Positions 34,150-42,741 of a stretch of DNA of 51,430 nucleotides are shown here, piece after piece. The notes beneath the pieces were generated by a model. The model ran no database searches. It saw only the letters and a list, made by a program, of their open reading frames with translations, and was not told the DNA's origin. The DNA comes from Holdemanella biformis DSM 3989 (GTDB taxonomy: Bacteria > Bacillota_I > Bacilli_A > Erysipelotrichales > Erysipelotrichaceae). The translations under genes and the position numbers were made by a program. The number at the start of each line of letters is the position of its first letter. Position 1 is the stretch's first letter. The DNA lies in contig NZ_DS996842.1 in NCBI RefSeq assembly GCF_000156655.1, positions 125,785-177,214 on the forward strand. The letters are read 5' to 3'.

Positions 34150-34178
34150 AAACTAGTCTTTAGCGGACTAGTTTTTTT
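34150..34178 (+). terminator. Terminator between ispA and dxs
   Basis: AAACTAGTC (34150-34158) pairs with GACTAGTTT (34166-34174), followed by a T run. dxs starts 16 bases later with no clear promoter between, so it may act as an attenuator or leaky terminator. Confidence 0.8.
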
Positions 34179-34193
34179 AACGAGGGTTATAAA

Positions 34194-36056
34194 ATGAGAA
34201 AGATTAGTCAAGTGTATGATATTGAATCACCACGTCAAATCAAGGATTTGACAATCGATGAACTTACACAATTGTGTAGTGATATTCGAGCTTTTTTAAT
34301 TGATTCAATCTCAAAAACAGGTGGTCATTTATCAAGTAACTTAGGCATTGTTGAAGTCACAGTGGCTATGCACTATGTCTTTGATTCACCTAAAGATAAA
34401 ATGATTTTTGATGTTGGACATCAATGTTACACACATAAAATATTAACAGGAAGATCCACACAATTTGCGACATTACGCAAAAAAGGTGGTCTTTCAGGTT
34501 ACCAAAAGCGTAGTGAAAGTAAATATGATTGTTGGGAAGCTGGGCATTCTTCAACCTCTTTATCGGCAGCACTCGGCTATGCGATTGCACGCGATCTAAA
34601 ACAGGAGGATTATAATGTCATTGCCCTTATTGGAGATGGTTCATTAACAGGTGGAATGGCACTTGAAGCATTAAATGATATTGGTTCTAAACAAAAAAAG
34701 ATGGTCATTATATTTAATGATAATAATATGTCAATTTCTAAGAATTATAGCGGAGTTGAAAAACGTATAACGGATATTCGTGCTTCACATTTATATATTG
34801 ATTTAAAACATGATGTAAAGAATAACTTAAAATCGAATAAATTAGGTAGTAATGTATTAAGCACACTGTCTCATTTTAGAGACAAAATCAAAGACGGAGT
34901 GATTGATGCACCTTTATTTAAAGAGTTTAATTTAAATTATATGGGGCCTGTTGATGGTCATGATATTCAAAGTTTAATTAAGGTATTTGAAGCTGCCAAA
35001 GAACATGATGGTCCTATTGTAGTTCATGTATTAACACAAAAGGGTAAGGGTTATAAATATGCACAGCAAGATAAAGTTGGAAAATGGCATGGTGTAAGTC
35101 CTTTTGATGTGGCTACAGGTAAATCCTTAAGTCTTCTTCCTCCAAATGAAATTTCTTGGTCCCAAGTTATTTCTAATACGGTCATGGATCTTGCCGAAAA
35201 AGATAAAACGATTGTTGCGATTACACCGGCTATGGCGCAGGGAAGTAAGTTGTTAGAATTTCAAAAACATTTTCCAGATCGTTTCTTTGATTGTGGTATT
35301 GCAGAACAACATGCCGTAACAATGGCTTGTGCAATGGCACTAGGTGGTTTAAAACCATTTGTCAGTATTTATTCTTCTTTCCTTCAAAGAGCTTATGATC
35401 AAGTCAATCATGATATGGCTAGAATGAATGTTGGCGTTGTGATTGGAATCGATCGTTGTGGTTTAGTTGGAGATGATGGTGAAACCCATCAAGGTGTATT
35501 TGATATTGCGATGCTTAGAAGTGTTCCGAATTTGATTTTGTCACAACCAAAAGATGCTAAAGAAGCTCAAAATATGATTTATACAGCTTTTGAATCGAAA
35601 AAACCATTCTGTATTCGTTATCCTAGAGGAAATGCGTTGTATGCCAAAAATAAATCGTATTCATTGATTCCGATTGGTTCATGGGAAAAATTTGTAGTTG
35701 GAACTCCAACACAAATTGTGATTACGTATGGTCCAGACGTTGATCATGTGATCAATAAGGCAAGAGAAAATAAAATGGGTTTATTGGTTGTCAATGCACG
35801 TTTCTTCAAGCCTATAGATGAAGTTATGATGAAAGATTTATTAAAGATGGATCTTTCGATTACAGTTTATGAAACAGATGTTAAAATTGGAGGACTTTCA
35901 AGTGCTATTTTAGAATATATAAATACACTTGATGAAAAGATTCATATAATAGGTATTGAGGATCACTATGTATGTCATGGTTCGATTCGTTCTTTGCGTA
36001 TTCAAGAAGGTATTAGCACCGAATGTTTATTTGAGGAATTAGAAAAACATGGATAA
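34194..36056 (+). CDS. dxs: 1-deoxy-D-xylulose-5-phosphate synthase
   Basis: Dxs joins pyruvate and glyceraldehyde 3-phosphate in the first step of the MEP isoprenoid pathway. The thiamine-diphosphate-binding region GDGSLTGGMALEALND is clear, with HLSSNLG near residue 45 and the transketolase-type central domain PFVSIYSSFLQRAYDQV. The 620-residue length is normal. GAGGG precedes the ATG. The gene follows ispA and overlaps tlyA by 8 bases, the usual xseAB-ispA-dxs-tlyA-recN order of Firmicutes. Confidence 0.94.
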   Translation: MRKISQVYDIESPRQIKDLTIDELTQLCSDIRAFLIDSISKTGGHLSSNLGIVEVTVAMHYVFDSPKDKMIFDVGHQCYTHKILTGRSTQFATLRKKGGLSGYQKRSESKYDCWEAGHSSTSLSAALGYAIARDLKQEDYNVIALIGDGSLTGGMALEALNDIGSKQKKMVIIFNDNNMSISKNYSGVEKRITDIRASHLYIDLKHDVKNNLKSNKLGSNVLSTLSHFRDKIKDGVIDAPLFKEFNLNYMGPVDGHDIQSLIKVFEAAKEHDGPIVVHVLTQKGKGYKYAQQDKVGKWHGVSPFDVATGKSLSLLPPNEISWSQVISNTVMDLAEKDKTIVAITPAMAQGSKLLEFQKHFPDRFFDCGIAEQHAVTMACAMALGGLKPFVSIYSSFLQRAYDQVNHDMARMNVGVVIGIDRCGLVGDDGETHQGVFDIAMLRSVPNLILSQPKDAKEAQNMIYTAFESKKPFCIRYPRGNALYAKNKSYSLIPIGSWEKFVVGTPTQIVITYGPDVDHVINKARENKMGLLVVNARFFKPIDEVMMKDLLKMDLSITVYETDVKIGGLSSAILEYINTLDEKIHIIGIEDHYVCHGSIRSLRIQEGISTECLFEELEKHG

Positions 36057-36780
36057 GATACGATTAGATAAAGCTTTACTTAAAACGATATCTAGCCGTG
36101 CAAAAGCACAGGATATGATTAAAGAAGGGAAAATCAGTGTCAATGGGAAAGTAATCACGAAAGCTAGTTATTTAGTGAGTGATGAAGATGATATTGTCGT
36201 AACACATACCCAGGATGAATTTGTGTCGCGTGGTGCTTTTAAATTAAAGGGTTGTCTTGACAAATACAATGTCGATATTTCAAATCAAGTTGTACTGGAT
36301 ATTGGAGCAAGTACAGGTGGTTTTACAGATGTTTGTCTTCGTTATGGCGCTAAAAAAGTATATGCGCTTGATGTTGGTCATTTACAACTCGCAAAAGAAT
36401 TAGACCAAGATTGTCGTGTTGTAAAAATGGAAGGGCATAACGCAAGAGAAATTGTGCCTGACTGGTTTGATGAACCCATAGATTTTATGTGTATGGATGT
36501 AAGTTTTATATCTTGTAAGACCATTTTAAAACATGTATTGCATGTATTATCCATATCTCATATTGCGATTTTGGTAAAGCCTCAATTTGAATGTGGGCCT
36601 GCTGCTTTGAATAAGCATGGTGTTCTAATAAATTCGAAGCTTGCCTTACAGATTGTAGAAGATGTAAAAGCATTTTTATTTCAATATTATAAAAGCGTTG
36701 AAGCCATGCCAAGTATTCTAGAAGGAAGAAGTGGCAATCAAGAATATATGGTATATGCTAAAGATTTAAGAATATCTTAA
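36049..36780 (+). CDS. tlyA: TlyA family rRNA 2'-O-methyltransferase
   Basis: TlyA-type proteins combine an S4 RNA-binding domain with an FtsJ-like methyltransferase. Known members methylate ribosomal RNA (C1409 of 16S and C1920 of 23S) and were first described as haemolysins. The S4 part (RLDKALLKTISSRAKAQDMIKEGKI) is at residues 4-60. The SAM site LDIGASTGGFTDVCL and the catalytic MDVSFISCKTIL segment follow. The protein has 243 residues. The start lies inside the end of dxs. A terminator directly follows. Confidence 0.88.
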   Translation: MDKIRLDKALLKTISSRAKAQDMIKEGKISVNGKVITKASYLVSDEDDIVVTHTQDEFVSRGAFKLKGCLDKYNVDISNQVVLDIGASTGGFTDVCLRYGAKKVYALDVGHLQLAKELDQDCRVVKMEGHNAREIVPDWFDEPIDFMCMDVSFISCKTILKHVLHVLSISHIAILVKPQFECGPAALNKHGVLINSKLALQIVEDVKAFLFQYYKSVEAMPSILEGRSGNQEYMVYAKDLRIS

Positions 36781-36803
36781 TGTGAAGATATTCTTATTTT
36801 TTT
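36768..36803 (+). terminator. Terminator of the xseAB-ispA-dxs-tlyA unit
   Basis: A perfect 11-bp stem (36768-36778 with 36785-36795), a 6-base loop and seven T overlap the tlyA stop. Confidence 0.85.
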
Positions 36804-36843
36804 ATTTACAGCTTCACCCGTGATGATAATCATTTATTTTCCT

Positions 36844-36873
36844 TTGAATTTAAGTTAAAATAATAAGTAGACT
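36844..36873 (+). promoter_or_regulatory. recN promoter
   Basis: TTGAAT (36844-36849) and TAGACT (36868-36873) are separated by 18 bases. No LexA-type operator is evident around it. Confidence 0.45.
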
Positions 36874-36885
36874 TGAGGTGGTTTT

Positions 36886-38519
36886 GTGATTGAACAATTG
36901 TCAGTAAAAGATTATGTATTATTCGAATCTTGTATCATAGATTTTACAAATGGAATGAGTGTGATTACGGGTGAAACAGGTGCCGGTAAATCGTTATTGA
37001 TTGATGCGATTGGATATTTGAGTGGGGATCGCATTAAATCCAATGTGATTCGTAATGGAAAAGATAAGGCCATATTATCTATGGTTTTAACTTCGAATGA
37101 AAAAGTGAATTCGATTTTAGATGAAAATGGATTTGAAGTGGATGATCAAGTGATTATTTCGCGTACAATTTTGAATAATAATAAAAGTACTGTACGGATC
37201 AATCAACAGATCACAACTCTTTCTTTTGTTCGTAAAATCGTCAATTTATTAGTGGATGTTCATTCGCAAATGGATACATATCGTTTAATGGATACAAAAC
37301 TTCAAATGGAATTATTGGATAGTTATGCCAAGGTAGAGGATTTAAAATCATCTGTAAAAGAGGCTTATTTTTCATATTCAAATGTTTTAAATGAATTAGA
37401 AACATTAAAAAATGAAGAATTTTCAGATTCGGAATTGGAGTTTTTAACTGCACAGCTAGATGAAATTGAAAATGCGAATATACAAGAAGATGAATTGGAG
37501 ATGTTGAACGAACAGATTCATGAAGCTTCAAACTGGTTTAAAAATAAGAAGATCTTTCTATGTGTTTATATGAGATGGATAAAGAAAATGGTGCGTTGGA
37601 TTCTTTGTATACGTTATATAAACAAGCTTCAAAATCATCAATACTAAATGCATATGAAGAAACATTTAAAAATTTATATTATTCTTTACAAAGTGTAGAT
37701 GAAGAACTTAAGCATATTCGTGATACACATTCAAATGACGCTTTAGATTTGGATAGTCTTCAAAATCGTCAATATTTAATCAAGAAATTGTATCGTAAGT
37801 ATGGTGGTTCCTACATGTCTTTAATGGAATCTAAAAAGAATATCATGGATAAAATTGATCGAATCATTCATCGTCAGGATGTATTTGATAAGTTGGAAAA
37901 AGAAAAAGAAGAATCCTTTGCGGCTTATATGAAATTGGCAAATGAATTGTCTGTTAAAAGAAAAGCTGTCTTTTCTTTACTTGAATCAAAGGTGATGGAG
38001 CATTGTAAAGATTTGATGTTAGAAAATGCTCGTTTTAAGATTTCTTGTACCGAAAAAAAGCCGTCTTCAAATGGTATTGATGAAATTGAATTTTTAGTGT
38101 CAATGAATCCAGGCCAGGATTTTTCAAGTTTAAGTGTATCTGCAAGTGGTGGTGAACTCTCTCGTTTGATGTTGGCATTAAAGGTTGTATTTCAGGCATC
38201 TAATGGAATTGAAACCATTATTTTTGATGAAATTGATACAGGTGTCAGTGGTAAAGTAGCTTTGGCAATGGGGGCTAAAATGAAGGCTTTATCCAATAAG
38301 TATCAAGTATTATGTATTACGCATTTAGCAAGTGTTGCCGTAATGGCTAACACGCATTATTTAGTAAGTAAAAAATCGACTTTTAATGAAACAATCACGC
38401 GTGTTCAAAAACTAGATCATGACCAAACGATTCAAGAGTTAGCTGTCATGACAAGTGGTGAAGCGAGTGTAAAGGCAAAAGAATCTATGCAAGATCTATG
38501 GGTGAAGATTCATGGCTAG
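36886..38519 (+). pseudogene. recN: DNA repair protein RecN, split by a frameshift
   Basis: RecN is an SMC-like ATPase for double-strand break repair. The first frame (36886-37647, GTG start behind GAGGTGG) holds Walker A GETGAGKS (29-36) and the first coiled coil. Real sequence then breaks off after WFKNK and turns into out-of-frame residues. The second frame (from about 37546, ending 38519) resumes with EDLSMCLYEMDKENG and contains the ABC signature SASGGELSRL and Walker B IIFDEIDTGVSG. One missing base near 37544-37546, for example AA for AAA, explains it and gives about 544 residues, the normal length. The two pieces otherwise look intact, so this is a sequencing error or a very recent mutation. 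It overlaps dinB by 8 bases. Confidence 0.85.
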
Positions 38520-39682
38520 AGTGATTTTACATATTGATTTAAATGCTTTTTTTGCGAGTTGTGAAGAAATAAAGAATCCGGATTTAAAGGAATTTCCAGT
38601 TGCGGTAGGATCGACTTCAAAGCGCGGCGTGATTTCGACTGCCAATTATGAAGCAAGAAAATATGGTGTGCATAGTGCAATGCCAGTTTATGAGGCTTTG
38701 CGTCTTTGTCCAGACTTAGTATTGATCCAAGGTGATTATGGATATTATCGTTCGATGTCCGCACAGTTTTTTGCGTGTTTAAAGACATTTACCCATCAAA
38801 TTGAACCAGCAAGTATTGATGAGTGTTATATGGATGTTACCGATATTATCAAGCGTTATAAAAGGCCTTTAGATCTTGTGTTTGAAATTCAAAATGGAGT
38901 ATATGAAAAATGTCATTTGAATTGTTCGATTGGTGTAGCACCCAATCGTTTTCTTGCGAAAATGGCGAGTGATATGCGCAAGCCCAAAGGAATCACAGTA
39001 CTTAGAAAATCGGAACTTTCAACGAAGTTATGGCCTTTAAAAATCAACGAGATGCATGGTATTGGAAAAAAGAGTGTTCTCGTTTTAAATGAGATGGGAA
39101 TCTATACGATTGGTGATTTTGCGGATGAAAAAAACGAACAAAAAATCTTACGTAAATTAGGTAAATCGAGTTATTCTCTGATTCAGAAAGCTCGTGGTAA
39201 TTCAAGTGCAGCTTTGTGTTATTCAACAACACAAAAGAGTATTTCGATATCTAGAACCTATACCAATGATTTATATTCCATTGATGAGGTGAGTAGTAAT
39301 CTTCAAATCATTATAAATGAATTGACGCATAAAATGCAGCGTGAAAATCAAAAAGGAAGACTTGTCACTTTAACATTAAGAGATACTGCTTTTCATAATG
39401 TGTGTCACAGTATGAATTTGAGTACATATTCAAATACATTATCCAATGATTTATGGGGCTTGTATGCAGCTATTAGAAGCTTATTTTGAGCCGATTGGAT
39501 ATCGTTATATTGGTGTTCATGTTGGTTCTTTAAAGGATGCCAAACAAATTGTAGAGCAGGTGGATTTGTTTGAAGTACCGCAAGAAAATACAGATTTCAT
39601 ATTAAATCGTTTAAATGCGAAAATGGATAGTAAATGTTTTATAAAAGCAAGTGATTTATTGAAGAAGGAGGGGTCAAATTGA
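38512..39682 (+). pseudogene. dinB: DNA polymerase IV (DinB), frameshifted near the C-terminus
   Basis: DinB is a Y-family translesion polymerase. The first frame (38512-39489) has the catalytic residues in ILHIDLNAFFASCEE and SIDECYMDVT, then YEARKYGVHSAMP and the helix-hairpin-helix region MHGIGKKSVLVL. It ends early with NDLWGLYAAIRSLF and a stop. The rest of the little-finger domain (LLEAYFEPIGYRYIGVHVG) continues in another frame to 39682. Reading the GGGG at 39455-39458 as GGG restores NDLWACMQLLEAYFEP and a protein of about 389 residues. The polymerase core is whole, but the processivity and DNA-grip part would be lost. It lies downstream of recN, which is also shifted. Confidence 0.83.
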
Positions 39683-40332
39683 GTTTAACGTTGGATTATT
39701 TTATTCATGAAGATTTAAAGTTATATCAAGATAGTGAACATTTTCGCTTTAATACGGATACGAAATTATTGGCGCAGTTTGTTCGTTTAAAAAAACAAGA
39801 ACGTATTCTCGATATTGGTACAAACAATGGTGCTTTGTTGGTGTACTTTGATCAGTTTCATATAAAAGAGCTAGTGGGTGTTGAAGTATTAGAAGAAACG
39901 AGTAAAGTAGCTCAAAAGAATGCGGATTGTTTTATTAAGCATCCAGTAAAAATTGTAAATCAACCAATTCAAGAATATGTAGATGATTTATTTGATGTCG
40001 TTGTTAGCAATCCTCCTTATTTTAAAATGAATGCCAATCAAAAGCCGGAACATTTAAATTTTCGTCATTTGGGAAGAATGGAAGAAAATTTAACATTAGA
40101 ACAATTGGTATTTCATGCGAATCGTTTATTGAAAAGTTATGGCCGTTTTTATATGGTGCATCGTCCCAATCGTTTAAATGAGATCAATAAAGTTCTATAT
40201 GACAATAACTTTAGTATTCGTAATTTGAGGTTTGCGTATGATCATCGTGATCATAAGGTAAAATCTGTATTGATTGAGGCAATCAAAGAGTCGAATTGCG
40301 ATATGAATGTATTAGAACCTATATATATTTAA
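39679..40332 (+). CDS. tRNA1(Val) adenine-37 N6-methyltransferase-like protein
   Basis: This 217-residue class I SAM-dependent methyltransferase resembles the TrmN6/YfiC group, which methylates N6 of A37 in tRNA1(Val). Key parts are the family start FRFNTDTKLLAQFV, the SAM motif ILDIGTNNGALLVYF and the N6-adenine methylase motif SNPPYF. It begins with TTG at 39679, overlapping the dinB stop by 4 bases (TTGA), with GGAGGGG 7 bases ahead. In many Firmicutes the homologue sits next to a GIY-YIG nuclease and rsmI, which are not seen here. Confidence 0.82.
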   Translation: MSLTLDYFIHEDLKLYQDSEHFRFNTDTKLLAQFVRLKKQERILDIGTNNGALLVYFDQFHIKELVGVEVLEETSKVAQKNADCFIKHPVKIVNQPIQEYVDDLFDVVVSNPPYFKMNANQKPEHLNFRHLGRMEENLTLEQLVFHANRLLKSYGRFYMVHRPNRLNEINKVLYDNNFSIRNLRFAYDHRDHKVKSVLIEAIKESNCDMNVLEPIYI

Positions 40333-40337
40333 TTTTG

Positions 40338-40346
40338 TGTTATAAT
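40338..40346 (+). promoter_or_regulatory. Extended -10 promoter directly before the xer gene
   Basis: TGTTATAAT ends only 6 bases before the ATG at 40353. The expected transcription start therefore falls on the start codon, suggesting a leaderless mRNA. Confidence 0.55.
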
Positions 40347-40352
40347 AGTTTT

Positions 40353-41255
40353 ATGGAATTAAAAGATGCATTCGAGGATTATCATTTATATTTGAGTGTT
40401 GTGCAACGGAAATCAAAGAAAACTGTACAATCGTATCTACATGATATCGATGTTTACTTAGATTTTTTAAAGGATCGAAAGATTTCTAAGTGTGAAAATA
40501 TTTCTGTTTTAGATATTGAGGCGTTTTTGGATTTTTATGCCGAGGATCATGTTGCGTCAAGTCTGAATCGCATGATTGCGAGTATTCATTCTTTTCATTT
40601 GCAGATATCAACTATGCATCCTGAAATCAAAGATGTATCTTTATTAATTCATGGGATGAAATCATCTAAGCATCTGCCTGTTTATTTAAGTGTGGATGAA
40701 GTAAAAAAAGTTTTTTCATCTTTTCAAGACAATGAGATCGACCAATATAATAAAACAATCTTAGTTGTATTATATTCTTGTGGTTTGCGTGTTAGTGAGC
40801 TTTGTGATTTAAAGCTAAATGATGTGCATTTGACAGAGCAAATCTTAAAAGTCAAAGGCAAAGGAGATAAGGAAAGAATCATTCCGATATCTTCTTATTG
40901 TGTTTCACAGATGAAATATTATTTAGATTCCATTCGCTTCGTTTGGGATGTAAAGAATGTTTCGTATTTTTTTGTGAATCGGTTAGGCCATATTTGTACA
41001 AGGCAATATGTTCACTTGATGATTAAACAAAAAGTGAATGAATTAAATTTAAATCCAAAAATATCTGCACATAGTTTCAGGCATTCGTTTGCGACGCATT
41101 TATTAGATGGAGATGCCGATTTAAGAATTGTTCAAGAGCTTTTAGGGCATTCCAATATTTCTACAACGCAAATCTATACGCATATTCAAGATAAGCGTTT
41201 ATCGAGTGTTTATGATCGTTGTTTTCAAAAAATAGAAAAATCAAAGGAGGAATAG
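40353..41255 (+). CDS. xerD: Tyrosine recombinase, XerC/XerD type
   Basis: This 300-residue recombinase resolves chromosome dimers at a dif-like site. All catalytic residues are visible: Arg in SCGLRVSELCDL, Lys in GKGDKERIIPI, His and Arg in SAHSFRHSFATHL, His in LLGHSNISTTQIYTH, and the nucleophile Tyr in the same motif. The N-terminal SAM-like DNA-binding domain (residues 1-95) is present. The frame is open from 40296, but ATG 40353 fits the family start MELKDAFEDYHLYLS and follows a -10 by 6 bases with no ribosome site. It could equally be called XerC; the housekeeping role is inferred from the context. Confidence 0.88.
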   Translation: MELKDAFEDYHLYLSVVQRKSKKTVQSYLHDIDVYLDFLKDRKISKCENISVLDIEAFLDFYAEDHVASSLNRMIASIHSFHLQISTMHPEIKDVSLLIHGMKSSKHLPVYLSVDEVKKVFSSFQDNEIDQYNKTILVVLYSCGLRVSELCDLKLNDVHLTEQILKVKGKGDKERIIPISSYCVSQMKYYLDSIRFVWDVKNVSYFFVNRLGHICTRQYVHLMIKQKVNELNLNPKISAHSFRHSFATHLLDGDADLRIVQELLGHSNISTTQIYTHIQDKRLSSVYDRCFQKIEKSKEE

Positions 41256-41258
41256 TAT

Positions 41259-42092
41259 ATGTCATGTGAAGGTTGTCCTTCTCAAGGAAAATGTGGTAAG
41301 AGCAGTGAAACATGTGGAATTCAATCCAATCCAGATAACCACATTAAAAATATTATCACTGTAATGTCTGGTAAGGGTGGAGTTGGTAAATCTACTGTTA
41401 CGGTTATGTTAGCTAAGGCTATGGCTAAAAAAGGCTTAAAAGTTGGTATTATGGATGCGGATATTACGGGTCCTAGTATTCCTAGACTTTTAGCTTTGTC
41501 AAATCAACATGCGTTCGGAAATGAAAAGCAACAATTGATCCCAGTCGAATCCAAAGAAGGCATTAAAGTCATGTCTTTAAACTTTTTAGTTCAATCTGAA
41601 TCGGATCCTGTGATTTGGCGTGGTCCTGTTATTGGTGGTGTTGTAAAACAATTCTATACAGATGTTGTATGGGGTGATTTAGATGTTTTATTGATTGATA
41701 TGCCTCCAGGAACTGGTGATGTTGCCCTAACAATTATGCAGTCAATTCCAGTGCAGGGTGTTGTGATGGTTTCTACACCTCAGCCAATGGTGAGCATGAT
41801 TGTAGAAAAGGCTTGTCACATGTGTGAAAAGATGGAAGTGAAAGTGCTTGGTATTATTGAAAATATGGCGTACTTAGAATGTCCAAATTGTCATGAAAGA
41901 ATTGAATTCTATAAAAAAGAAGATGTGGAAACATTGTGTAATTCAACTTGTACAAAATTATATGGAACACTTCCAATGTTGGATTTGATTCGTGATATCA
42001 ATGAGTATGATGCATATTCTAAGGATCAACAAGAAAAAGTAGATGCATATCTAAATGATATTGCCAATGAAATCTTAGAAGATATTGCCTAA
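41259..42092 (+). CDS. Mrp/NBP35-type iron-sulfur carrier ATPase
   Basis: This 277-residue P-loop ATPase of the Mrp/ApbC/NBP35 family assembles and delivers iron-sulfur clusters. The N-terminal cysteines (SCEGCPSQGKCGKSSETCG) may hold a cluster. The deviant Walker A is MSGKGGVGKST, followed by MDADITGPSIP, LLIDMPPGTGDVAL, and the CPNC pair that bridges a labile 4Fe-4S cluster in the dimer. GGAGGA precedes ATG 41259. Its client is probably among the Fe-S enzymes of anaerobic metabolism; this is inference. The stop overlaps the next start (TAATG). Confidence 0.9.
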   Translation: MSCEGCPSQGKCGKSSETCGIQSNPDNHIKNIITVMSGKGGVGKSTVTVMLAKAMAKKGLKVGIMDADITGPSIPRLLALSNQHAFGNEKQQLIPVESKEGIKVMSLNFLVQSESDPVIWRGPVIGGVVKQFYTDVVWGDLDVLLIDMPPGTGDVALTIMQSIPVQGVVMVSTPQPMVSMIVEKACHMCEKMEVKVLGIIENMAYLECPNCHERIEFYKKEDVETLCNSTCTKLYGTLPMLDLIRDINEYDAYSKDQQEKVDAYLNDIANEILEDIA

Positions 42093-42712
42093 TGGAGTAT
42101 ATACTTCATAAAAAATCCAATTGTAAAAGAATAAAAATACGTGTAGTCAAAGGAGTGGTTTGTGTAAGCGCTCCTTTAAATGTTTCTAAAAGAGAAATTG
42201 ATGATTTTGTAAAAGAACAATCGGCTTGGATCAAGAATCAATTAAGTAAGTATACTCTTTCTAAAGAGAATGACTTGATTTCTTTATTGGGTAAAAAATA
42301 CAGATTACATTATATCGATCAAAGAGTTTGTTATGTTGAAGGTGATGATTTATATTTGTATCCAGATCAAACATTGATTCAAAAGTTCTTGAAACAAAAC
42401 ACAAAGAAATATATCGATCTTCGTTTTGAATTCTTTTGCGAACAATTACATATACACAATATTTCTTTACAATATGGCTTTTATAAAAGTAAGTGGGGAA
42501 GTTGTACACCTAGTAAACATAAGATTTGTTTCAATGTGAATCTTATATTTATGCCTTTAGAATTTGTGGATGCGATCATTCTTCATGAATTAGCGCATTT
42601 ATTTCATTTCAATCATTCAAAAGCTTTTTATAATTTACTTTGTACTTGGATGCCAAATTATAGACAGGTTTTAAAAGAAAATAAAAGGAATCCAATTCCA
42701 AATTTGTATTAA
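42092..42712 (+). CDS. YgjP-type metallopeptidase (DUF45)
   Basis: This 206-residue protein of the YgjP/DUF45 family has the zinc motif HELAH in ILHELAHLFHFNHSKAFYNLL, with a third ligand region NHS. The N-terminal part (KRIKIRVVKGVVCVSAPLNVSKREIDDFV) and WGSCTP in the middle are family hallmarks. Members are thought to be zinc-dependent proteases, some linked to restriction-modification loci, but their substrates are not known. It overlaps the Mrp gene by one base and ends at a bidirectional terminator. Confidence 0.85.
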   Translation: MEYILHKKSNCKRIKIRVVKGVVCVSAPLNVSKREIDDFVKEQSAWIKNQLSKYTLSKENDLISLLGKKYRLHYIDQRVCYVEGDDLYLYPDQTLIQKFLKQNTKKYIDLRFEFFCEQLHIHNISLQYGFYKSKWGSCTPSKHKICFNVNLIFMPLEFVDAIILHELAHLFHFNHSKAFYNLLCTWMPNYRQVLKENKRNPIPNLY

Positions 42713-42741
42713 AAAAGAGCTCAAATGAGCTCTCATTTTTT
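42711..42741. terminator. Bidirectional terminator between the peptidase gene and purB
   Basis: AGAGCTC (42716-42722) pairs with GAGCTCT (42727-42733) around AAAT. It has a T run on the right and an A run on the left, so it serves both converging genes. Confidence 0.8.
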
